A stretch of DNA of 64,000 nt from positions 372,001 to 436,000 of the forward strand of contig NZ_CP048751.1 of NCBI RefSeq assembly GCF_011064825.1, read 5' to 3'. Positions 53,006 through 59,951 of this stretch are shown here, one piece after another; the first letter of the stretch is position 1; each line of letters begins with the position of its first letter. The translations under genes were made by a program, and so were the position numbers. The notes beneath the pieces were generated by a model that was given only the letters and a program-made list of their open reading frames with translations, was not told where the DNA came from and did no database searches. This DNA comes from Brevundimonas mediterranea (GTDB lineage: Bacteria > Pseudomonadota > Alphaproteobacteria > Caulobacterales > Caulobacteraceae).

Positions 53006-54817
53006 ATGTCCACGCCCCGCCTCGATCGCCGAACGCTTCTCCGTGGCGCAGCCGCCGGCGGCGGGCTGCTGGGCCTGCAGGGTCTGCTCCCCGCCTGGGC
53101 GCAAACCGGATCGGCGGGACTGCGGGCGGATCTTCCGACGCTGACGGGACCGAACATCGACCTGACCGTCGGACACACGCCCTTCACCGTGGGCGGCCGC
53201 ACCGGCCATGCGGTGACCATCAACGGCGTTCTGCCGGCGCCGCTGCTACGCCTTAGAGAAGGCCAGAACGTCCGGCTAGCGGTGACCAATACGCTGGACG
53301 AGGACACCTCAATCCACTGGCACGGCCTGCTCGTCCCGTTCCAGATGGATGGTGTTCCTGGCATCAGCTTCCCCGGCATCAAGGCCCGTGAGACCTTCGT
53401 CTACGAGTTCCCGATCAAGCAGTCGGGCACCTTCTGGTATCACAGTCACTCTGGCCTACAGGAGGCGATGGGTCACTACGGCCCAATCGTGATCGACCCG
53501 GCGGGCGCCGATCCGGTCGCCTACGACCGCGAGCATGTGCTGGTCCTGTCGGACTGGAGTTTCATGCATCCGCACGAAATCCTGGCCAAGCTGAAGAAGA
53601 GCCCGGGTTACTTCAACCAGCAGCGCACCACGCTGGCGGGGCTCATGGACGGCAGCGACCGCATGAGCCTGGAGGAACGGCGCATGTGGGGCCAGATGCG
53701 GATGGACCCGCGCGACATCCTCGACGTCAGCGGGTCGACCTACACCTATCTGATCAACGGCCATGGACCGCAGGAGAACTGGACCGGCCTGTTCCGGCCC
53801 GGCGAGCGGGTGCGGCTGCGCATCATCAACGCGTCGGCCATGTCCATCTTCAACGTTCGCATCCCGGGCTTGCCGATGACCGTGGTGCAGGCCGACGGCG
53901 AGAACGTGCGCCCGGTCGAGACGGACGAGTTCCAGATTTCGGTCGCCGAGACCTACGACGTCATCGTCCAGCCGACCGAGGACCGCGCCTACACCATCGT
54001 CTCCGAAGCCATCGACCGGTCCGGCATGGGCCGGGCGACCCTGGCGCCGCGCCTGGGCATGACCGCCGAGGTCCCTCCCCTGCGAGAGGTCCCGAACCTC
54101 ACCATGCGCGACATGGGCATGGGCGGAATGGATCACGGCGCGATGGCCGACATGTCCGGTATGGATCATGGCGCGATGGCCGGCATGGACCACGCGGCTC
54201 CGGCCCAGAACGCGCCCGCGGCCGGCGAGATGGCCGGGATGTCCATGTCGGGCATGAACATGCGCGATCCCGAGAACGCTCCGCCCGACATGGCGGTGGG
54301 CGTCGGCGTCGATGCGATCGCCATGGATCCCGCCAACCGTCTGGGTGAGCGTCCGATCGGTCTCACTACAGTCGATCATCGCGTCCTCGTCTACACCGAC
54401 CTGGTGTCGCTCCAGCCGAACAAGGACCCGCGCCCCCCGTCTCGGACGATGGAGATCCACCTGACAGGCAACATGGAGCGGTTCATGTGGGGCTTCGACG
54501 GCCGAAAGTTCAGCGAACTGGTCGAACCGATCCGCTTCGAGCGCAACGAGCGGGTGCGGGTGACCCTGGTCAACGACACCATGATGGCCCACCCGATCCA
54601 TCTGCATGGTCATTTCTTTGAACTGGTGACCGGCGGACCCACCGGTCACCAGCCCCTCAAGCATACGGTCAACGTCGCGCCCGGCGGCAAGGTGACCTTC
54701 GATCTGACCGCCGACGCGCCCGGCGACTGGGCCTTCCACTGCCACATGCTGATGCACATGCACGCCGGCATGTTCAATGTTGTGACGGTGCGGCCCATGG
54801 ACGGAGCCGCGTCATGA
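53006..54817 (+). CDS. copA: Copper-resistance multicopper oxidase (CopA/PcoA)
   Basis: A 603-aa periplasmic oxidase that oxidises Cu(I). A Tat signal (DRRTLLRGAAAGGG) is followed by three cupredoxin domains with copper motifs SIHWHGLL, FWYHSHSG, HPIHLHGHFFEL and FHCHMLMHMHAGM. A Met/His-rich loop at about 370-420 (MGGMDHGAMADMSGMDHG and similar) may bind extra copper. It overlaps copB by four bases. Confidence 0.96.
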   Translation: MSTPRLDRRTLLRGAAAGGGLLGLQGLLPAWAQTGSAGLRADLPTLTGPNIDLTVGHTPFTVGGRTGHAVTINGVLPAPLLRLREGQNVRLAVTNTLDEDTSIHWHGLLVPFQMDGVPGISFPGIKARETFVYEFPIKQSGTFWYHSHSGLQEAMGHYGPIVIDPAGADPVAYDREHVLVLSDWSFMHPHEILAKLKKSPGYFNQQRTTLAGLMDGSDRMSLEERRMWGQMRMDPRDILDVSGSTYTYLINGHGPQENWTGLFRPGERVRLRIINASAMSIFNVRIPGLPMTVVQADGENVRPVETDEFQISVAETYDVIVQPTEDRAYTIVSEAIDRSGMGRATLAPRLGMTAEVPPLREVPNLTMRDMGMGGMDHGAMADMSGMDHGAMAGMDHAAPAQNAPAAGEMAGMSMSGMNMRDPENAPPDMAVGVGVDAIAMDPANRLGERPIGLTTVDHRVLVYTDLVSLQPNKDPRPPSRTMEIHLTGNMERFMWGFDGRKFSELVEPIRFERNERVRVTLVNDTMMAHPIHLHGHFFELVTGGPTGHQPLKHTVNVAPGGKVTFDLTADAPGDWAFHCHMLMHMHAGMFNVVTVRPMDGAAS

Positions 54818-55965
54818 GCCGCCTCGCCGTCGCCCTCGCCCCGCTGGTGCTCGCCGTCAGCGCCTTCAGCGCCCAGGCCCAGGACACTCACACGGGCCAC
54901 ACTATGCCGGCGACCGCGGCGCCGGCCCGACCGGCGCAGGATCCGCACGCCGGTCACGTCATGCCGCCCGCGCAGACGCCGCCCGCCGCGGATCCGCATG
55001 CAGGCCACCGGATGCCGGCGCAGCCCGCGCCCGTAGACCCGCAGGCGGGACACCAGATGCCGGCGGCGACGCCCGGCCAGGCTGATCCACACGCGGGCCA
55101 CGACATGTCGGCCATGTCACCCGCGCAGACCGACCCTCACGCCGGGCATGACATGTCGACCATGAGCATGGGGCCGCCCAATGTGGCGACCAGCGCCGAC
55201 AACCCCGGCCGTCCTCCGGAGGACCCGCTCCCGCCCGCCGCCCTGGCCGGCCCTGTCCACGCTGCCGATCTCGTCTTCGGCGCCGAGGCCATGGCCGCCT
55301 CTCGCCGGACCCTGATTCACGAAAACGGCGACGTCCGCACCACGGCCGTCATTCTCGATCGCCTCGAAGCCGGCTTCGGCGACGGCGGCGAGACCTACCT
55401 CTGGGACGTCCAGGGCTGGACGGGCGGCGACATCAACCGCTTCTGGTGGAAATCCGAGGGCGAAGGCGATTTCAACGGCGCGCTCGAGGACGCCGAAGTC
55501 CAGGCTCTCTACAGCCGCGCCGTGACGCCCTTCTGGGACCTCCAGGCCGGCGTGCGACAGGACTTCCGGCCCGACGGCGAAGATACGACGCATCTGGTCC
55601 TCGGCCTGCAGGGCCTGGCGCCCCATTGGTGGGAAGTCGACGCCGCCGCCTTCCTGTCGACCGACGGCGACCTGACCGCCCGCGTCGAGGCCGAATACGA
55701 CCTGCGCATCACCCAGCGCCTGATCCTTCAGCCCCGCCTCGAAATCGACGCTTCGGCCAGCGACATTCCGGAACTGGAGATTGGCTCGGGCGTGTCCTCG
55801 GTCGAGGCGGGCCTGCGACTGCGCTACGAGTTCCGCAAGGAGTTCGCCCCCTATGTCGGCGTCGAGTGGAGCCGCGCGCTCGGAGACACAGCCGGCTACA
55901 TCGAAGCCCGCGGCGGCGAGGCCGAGGACATCCGGTTCATCGTCGGCCTCAAGGCCTGGTTCTAA
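54814..55965 (+). CDS. copB: Copper-resistance outer-membrane protein CopB
   Basis: A 383-aa protein. The signal peptide is followed by six tandem Asp-Pro-His-Ala-Gly-His-like repeats (about residues 27-115), such as DPHAGHVMPPAQ and DPHAGHDMSAM, then the CopB beta-barrel domain (ENGDVRTTAVILDRLEAGFG, TYLWDVQGWTGGDINRFWWKSEGE, and the C-terminal VEWSRALGDTAGYIEARGGEAEDIRFIVGLKAWF). The repeats likely bind copper at the outer membrane. The ATG overlaps the copA stop. Confidence 0.95.
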   Translation: MSRLAVALAPLVLAVSAFSAQAQDTHTGHTMPATAAPARPAQDPHAGHVMPPAQTPPAADPHAGHRMPAQPAPVDPQAGHQMPAATPGQADPHAGHDMSAMSPAQTDPHAGHDMSTMSMGPPNVATSADNPGRPPEDPLPPAALAGPVHAADLVFGAEAMAASRRTLIHENGDVRTTAVILDRLEAGFGDGGETYLWDVQGWTGGDINRFWWKSEGEGDFNGALEDAEVQALYSRAVTPFWDLQAGVRQDFRPDGEDTTHLVLGLQGLAPHWWEVDAAAFLSTDGDLTARVEAEYDLRITQRLILQPRLEIDASASDIPELEIGSGVSSVEAGLRLRYEFRKEFAPYVGVEWSRALGDTAGYIEARGGEAEDIRFIVGLKAWF

Positions 55966-55982
55966 CCGAAGGAGACCACCCC

Positions 55983-56366
55983 TTGATCCGCATTCTCACC
56001 CTCACGGCGGCCCTGGCTTTCGCCGGCGCCGCCTCCGCCCAGGATCCGCACGCCGGCCACAGCATGCCGGCGCAGGCCGCCGCGACCCAGTCGGGAGTCA
56101 CGACGGCTCCCGCGAACGGGGCGATGACCCAGGGCTCGCCGGAACGCTTCAGCGTCACCTTCCCGCATACGATGGTCCTCAAGACGGTCACGCTCACCGC
56201 CGAAGGTCAGGCCCCGGTCGAAGTGAGTGTCCCCGCAGCGCCCGCCGCCGCGACCGTCGGCGTGGCTCTTCCGCGTCTGGCCCCAGGAACCTACACTGCC
56301 GCCTGGACCGCCGAGGGCCCGGACGGCCACAAGATGTCCGGCTCGGTCAGCTTTATGGTTCACTAG
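55983..56366 (+). CDS. CopC-like periplasmic protein
   Basis: A 127-aa exported protein. After the signal peptide (ending AASAQ) come one DPHAGHSMPA unit like those of CopB and a CopC-type domain: LPRLAPGTYTAAWTAEGPDGHKMSGSVSFMVH. The TTG start at 55983 is supported by AAGGAG upstream. The usual N-terminal copper His of CopC is replaced by the DPHAGH unit. It follows copB. Confidence 0.85.
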   Translation: MIRILTLTAALAFAGAASAQDPHAGHSMPAQAAATQSGVTTAPANGAMTQGSPERFSVTFPHTMVLKTVTLTAEGQAPVEVSVPAAPAAATVGVALPRLAPGTYTAAWTAEGPDGHKMSGSVSFMVH

Positions 56367-56376
56367 GAGAACGACG

Positions 56377-56601
56377 ATGAAAGTTTCCAACCTGCTGGCC
56401 GCCGCCGGCGCGATCCTAACCCTGAGCGCCGGCGCGGCCCTCGCCGCCGAAGGTTGCGAGTGCTGCAAGGACATGGCCGCGGACGCCGCCATGAGCTGCT
56501 GCGACGAGATGAAGACCGAGCCCGCCCCGCCCGAGCCGACGCCGCCCGCCCCGGCGCCGTCGGATACGCCCGCGCCTCAGGGCCACGCCGACCACAACTG
56601 A
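56377..56601 (+). CDS. Small Cys-rich secreted protein
   Basis: A 74-aa protein with signal peptide (LLAAAGAILTLSAGAALAA), five cysteines (GCECCKDM, MSCCDEM), and a Pro-rich tail ending GHADHN. GGAGAACGACG lies before the ATG. It is the last gene of the cop operon and likely binds copper, in the manner of the 48-aa peptide at 49.0 kb (inference). Confidence 0.75.
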   Translation: MKVSNLLAAAGAILTLSAGAALAAEGCECCKDMAADAAMSCCDEMKTEPAPPEPTPPAPAPSDTPAPQGHADHN

Positions 56602-56619
56602 TCGTCGCATCGATGGTTT

Positions 56620-56648
56620 CCGGCGGTTTCCCGTGGGGGAGCCGCCGG
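56620..56648. terminator. Imperfect hairpin at the end of the cop operon
   Basis: CCGGCGG pairs with CCGCCGG and the stem continues imperfectly inward (TTTCCC against GGGGGAG). It lies between the convergent Cys-rich protein gene and the VOC gene. No T-run is present. Confidence 0.45.
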
Positions 56649-56653
56649 ACGCC

Positions 56654-57013
56654 TCAGTTCTGGATAAGGCGGATCAAGTTTCCGTCCGGGTCGATGAGCG
56701 CGCCGATCCGCAGTCCCGACTCCTCAAGCTTCGGCGCGTGCAGGCGAGGGTGGCCCCAGCAGGTTTTCGGCAATCCTGAAACGACGCACTCTGCGTAAAA
56801 CCCGTCCAGGTCGTCCAGCCGCAGGCAGCAGCTGAAGTTGCTGGTCAGCGGATCCACGTCCGGATGCGGGAAGAACTCCAGCGTCAAACCGCCCCTTTTC
56901 AGGATCATCCAGCCTTTGTCGCGCCAGTCCTGTTCGAAGCCCAGTCGAGTGTAGAACTGGGACGTAACTTCGAAATCCCGCGACGGTAGGTTGGGCGTGG
57001 CGTGGTCGGTCAC
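56654..57013 (-). CDS. VOC-family (bleomycin-resistance-like) protein
   Basis: A 119-aa vicinal-oxygen-chelate protein resembling bleomycin-binding proteins: VTDHATPNLPSRDFEVTSQFYTRLGF, LEFFPHPDVDP, and GLRIGALIDPDGNLIRLIQ. A GTG start at 57013 was chosen because the family begins MTDHATxNLPSRDF. It might sequester a metal-glycopeptide; the function here is unknown. It lies downstream of the GDCCVxC gene in a minus-strand unit. Confidence 0.83.
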   Translation of the reverse strand: MTDHATPNLPSRDFEVTSQFYTRLGFEQDWRDKGWMILKRGGLTLEFFPHPDVDPLTSNFSCCLRLDDLDGFYAECVVSGLPKTCWGHPRLHAPKLEESGLRIGALIDPDGNLIRLIQN

Positions 57014-57048
57014 GGCGAACTCCGGGAATGCAGCAATGCCGCCGTAGC

Positions 57049-57267
57049 CTAGCTGCAACACCCCTTGCCATCTACCTGGATCGGCGGACACGGCACGTCG
57101 GCATAGGAGCAGAACACGCAGCAGTCGCCGGGTAGGGGCTTCAGCTTCACGCCGCAGCCGAGACAATCGTAAAACCAGATGCAGGCGTCGGTGGGCATGG
57201 TCTCCGTCGCGACATGACCGCAATCCGGGCAGGTCAGCGTCGAGTCTAGAACGATGGCCCGGGTCAT
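57049..57267 (-). CDS. GDCCVxC-domain small protein
   Basis: A 72-aa Cys-rich protein, with TCPDCGHV, CLGCGVKLKPLPGDCCVFCSYADVPCPPIQ and terminal GKGCCS. The GDCCVxC family accompanies mer and other metal operons. It contains twelve cysteines, consistent with metal binding. It overlaps merT by four bases. Confidence 0.87.
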   Translation of the reverse strand: MTRAIVLDSTLTCPDCGHVATETMPTDACIWFYDCLGCGVKLKPLPGDCCVFCSYADVPCPPIQVDGKGCCS

Positions 57268-57650
57268 CGCATGGCCGCCAGTCGCGTCATGGCCCACGGC
57301 TCGATGTACGGCTGCCAGGCCATGGACAGGACGATCAGCAGACTGGCGATCACCAGCAGCCAGAAGGCGAGCCGCGAAGGGTGGCGGCAGGCCCCGTCTT
57401 TCCGACACATCCGCAGGCGACGCCAATGCAGCAGCCAGCCCGCGGCCAGGATGACGGCGGCCAGAAGCGTCAGCCAGTTCCGCGCACCCGCGATGACCGC
57501 GGCGCCGGCGAAGGATACGCCCGCCACGGACAGAGCCAGAGGCAACACACAGCACGCGGCCCAGGCGAACACCGAGGCGACACCGCCGAGGGCGGCCGAG
57601 GCGCTGACGGCGACCTCGGGCATGCGGGGCCGGTCGTAATCGATGGCCAT
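57264..57650 (-). CDS. merT: MerT-like mercuric transport protein
   Basis: A 128-aa inner-membrane protein with three helices. The first holds the vicinal pair AWAACCVLPLALS expected of MerT. A cytosolic loop has MCRKDGAC. It lies divergent from merR behind a MerR-type promoter. No merP or merA accompanies it, so the complete reductase operon is absent. Confidence 0.82.
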   Translation of the reverse strand: MAIDYDRPRMPEVAVSASAALGGVASVFAWAACCVLPLALSVAGVSFAGAAVIAGARNWLTLLAAVILAAGWLLHWRRLRMCRKDGACRHPSRLAFWLLVIASLLIVLSMAWQPYIEPWAMTRLAAMR

Positions 57651-57676
57651 GGGACCTCCCGTTCGATTTCTGCTAC

Positions 57677-57707
57677 AGGCTACAACCCGTAGCCGCTACG
57701 GGATCAA
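57677..57707 (-). promoter_or_regulatory. MerR-type promoter/operator (merT operon)
   Basis: On the minus strand TTGATC (57707-57702) and TAGCCT (57682-57677) are 19 bases apart, the overlong spacer that MerR proteins untwist. The palindrome CCCGTAGC-C-GCTACGGG (57686-57702) fills it. The divergent merR gene begins six bases beyond. Confidence 0.85.
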
Positions 57708-57712
57708 GAGCC

Positions 57713-58117
57713 ATGTCCGCACGAAGTTTGACGATCGGGCGCCTCGCTGACAGCGCCGGGGTGAACCTGGAAACGGTGCGCTACTACGAACGTATCGGGC
57801 TGATGCCCGCGCCGGCCCGGACCGAGGGCGGCCACCGCAGCTATGAGCCGGAACACGCCCAGCGTCTGCGCTTCATCCGCCGGTCGCGCGAACTGGGCTT
57901 CGGCATCGACGCCATTCGGCGCCTGATCGCGCTGAGCGAGCCGGGCGTTCAGGCGTGCTGCGAAGTCCGCGACATGGCCCAAGACCACATCGCCAGCGTG
58001 GACGCCAAGATCGAGGATCTGCAGAGGCTACGGAAAGTGCTGAGGCAGGCTGTGGCCGACTGCAGTGAAGGCGGACGGGTTAGGTGCCCGGTGATTGATG
58101 AGCTGGGCTCGAGCTAG
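57713..58117 (+). CDS. merR: Mercury-responsive MerR regulator
   Basis: A 134-aa regulator. HTH LTIGRLADSAGVNLETVRYYERIGL, dimer helix, and metal cysteines Cys82, Cys117 and Cys125. Tn501-type MerR uses Cys82, Cys117 and Cys126, so the mercury-binding loop is one residue shorter here. Its operator lies directly upstream. Mercury is by far the most likely inducer. Confidence 0.92.
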   Translation: MSARSLTIGRLADSAGVNLETVRYYERIGLMPAPARTEGGHRSYEPEHAQRLRFIRRSRELGFGIDAIRRLIALSEPGVQACCEVRDMAQDHIASVDAKIEDLQRLRKVLRQAVADCSEGGRVRCPVIDELGSS

Positions 58118-58157
58118 CGTCGAAGATACGACCCTGTGCCGATGACAGCGGTCAGCC

Positions 58158-58571
58158 TCAGTGCCGTGAAGGCCTGATCGACGCGGCCGCCTCGCGGCAA
58201 GCATCTTCGCAACGCCGGCATTCTTCGGCGCAGATACGGCAATGCTCGTGCATCTCGGCGTGCTTCTCGCACTCGATGGCGCAGTCGGCGCAAGCCTCGG
58301 CGCAGGTCTCGAGCATGCGCTTTATCAAGGCCTCGTTGCTGCCGGCGCGCCGCACGGCGAGCCCGGCCGTAGCCAGACAGACATCGGCGCAGTCGAGATC
58401 GAGCCGGATGCACTGGGTCAGGTCCCTGACCATCTCCTCGGCCAGGCAGGCGTCAGCGCAGATGCGGCATACGGCGGCGCAGCCGTAGCCCGCTTCGATC
58501 GCGCGAATGAGGCTGTCGTTCACGCTGCCGCGTACGTCGGGGTGGGTGCTGATCATTGGTTGGATTTGCAT
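58158..58571 (-). CDS. Four-helix-bundle copper storage protein (Csp-like)
   Basis: A 137-aa protein with sixteen cysteines spread in CxxxC and CxxC patterns over helices: CAAVCRICADAC, LDCADVC, TCAEACADCAIEC, HCRICAEECRRCEDAC. This is the DUF326/Csp signature of proteins that store many Cu(I) ions in a cysteine-lined tube. No signal peptide is seen, so it is the cytosolic (Csp3) type. Start 58571 has GAGGC a few bases upstream. Confidence 0.9.
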   Translation of the reverse strand: MQIQPMISTHPDVRGSVNDSLIRAIEAGYGCAAVCRICADACLAEEMVRDLTQCIRLDLDCADVCLATAGLAVRRAGSNEALIKRMLETCAEACADCAIECEKHAEMHEHCRICAEECRRCEDACREAAASIRPSRH

Positions 58572-59464
58572 CGGAGGCTCTCTCGGGTGATCTGGATCCA
58601 ACCCCGGCGCCGGGAAGATGTTCCGAACGGCGACGCCTCCCGACCTCGTCAAACCCGTACTTCGCCGAGCCGAGATCATGTGGAAATGCGGTGGACCAGA
58701 CATCAGGGGCCGGCCGGCGACCTCAAGCTCACATGCATTCGACCACGGATCACTGAACCGCTTGCGATTTGGATCTCCGCACTTGCCCGCGAGAGTTCAT
58801 CTACAATCGGCGGCGCAACCGAGATTGTGGGGTCGGCGGGCTCCGGAACAGAGAGGCGCTGGTCTTGAGCCAGGGACGTAATGCGTCGGCCCGGGCGCGC
58901 CGGGCCGGCCTCGTCCTCGCTGCCCTCGAGGGCCGAAGGCTCGTCTTCGCGAGCGGGCCCGCGCGAAAAGTCAGCCTGTTGGTCGCGCGCGCCGTGTTGC
59001 GCCTTATACGGCCGGGCGGAGGCCGTTGCCGCTCACATGCAGTTTTTGGCGCCTTCGGGGCCCCGCAAGCGTCTGCGGGCTAGCTCTCGACGCCACGTTC
59101 GCCGCAGCGGACGCTTCGCCTCCGGCTTCCGCCGGCTCCTCAATCCCGTCGCCCATGACCATTCCGCGGGGATCAGCGCTTGCGTGACCGGCCTCGTACG
59201 GTCGCGATACGTCAGCGAAGGCATGGTTGCGAGACCCCGGGCGCCTCAGGCGAACGGATTCGCTTGGCCGCGCCGGCCGAGCAGGGGGCTGTGTCCTGCC
59301 CGGGCGGGTGCGGGCCTTCTACCAGAGGTTCCGCTGCGATATGGGCGGGCTTAGCCGGCGCTCCACGCCTGGGCGACGTCAGGTCAGGGCGCGACAACTG
59401 CGCCCGTCGCCAAACCGGCCCGCGCCCGCCATGGTGGGATTTGGACTCCCAAGGAGCGCTCACT
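58572..59464. other. Long intergenic stretch without a recognised gene
   Basis: No reading here carries a family pattern. Open frames are Arg/Ala-rich shadows of high GC with no ribosome site. From about 58880 to 59300 I found no transposase, repeat or RNA-gene signature. It may be a relic of insertion or rearrangement. Confidence 0.5.
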
Positions 59465-59932
59465 TTGGTTCAAACTCGCCCGCGCTTGTCCCGCCGGACC
59501 CTCGTGTTCGGCCTGCCCCTGGTCGCCGTGCCCGGCCCGGCCCTCGCCGCGCCCCCGAAACGGATGATCGCCTACAAGACGCCATGGTGCGGCTGCTGCG
59601 GCGGCTGGATCGCCCACATGCGCCAGGCGGGCTGGATCGTCGAGGTCGTCGAGCGCGAGGATCTCGCCCCGATCCGGGCCCGGCATGGCATTCCGGACCG
59701 CCTCGCCTCGTGCCACACAGCGGTGGTCGGCGCCTACGCCATCGAGGGCCATGTTCCGTCGAGCGATGTCGAGCGGCTGCTCGGCGAACGCCCCGCCGCC
59801 CGCGCACTAAGCGCGCCCGGCATGCCGGCGGGCTCGCCGGGCATGGAGGCCGCCGGGCGCGAACCCTATGCGACCGTCCTGATCCTCAACGACGGTTCGA
59901 CCCGCGTGTTCGGTCGCCACAACGGGGCCTGA
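59465..59932 (+). CDS. DUF411 metal-binding protein, second copy
   Basis: A 155-aa exported protein with signal sequence (SRRTLVFGLPLVAVPGPALA) and the same DUF411 motifs as the 49.8-kb paralog: YKTPWCGCCGGWIAHM, DRLASCHTAVVGAYAIEGHVP and PGMPAGSPGME. The TTG start at 59465 has AAGGAG eight bases upstream; upstream in-frame sequence lacks any pattern. The Tat-like RR suggests folding before export. Confidence 0.85.
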   Translation: MVQTRPRLSRRTLVFGLPLVAVPGPALAAPPKRMIAYKTPWCGCCGGWIAHMRQAGWIVEVVEREDLAPIRARHGIPDRLASCHTAVVGAYAIEGHVPSSDVERLLGERPAARALSAPGMPAGSPGMEAAGREPYATVLILNDGSTRVFGRHNGA

Positions 59933-59951
59933 GAAGGCGCACCGCCGGCAG

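Noticed and set aside
58881..59354. 157-codon plus-strand reading in the gene-free gap
   Set aside because: Arg/Ala/Ser/Pro-rich with no domain or ribosome site; it looks like chance in high-GC DNA.
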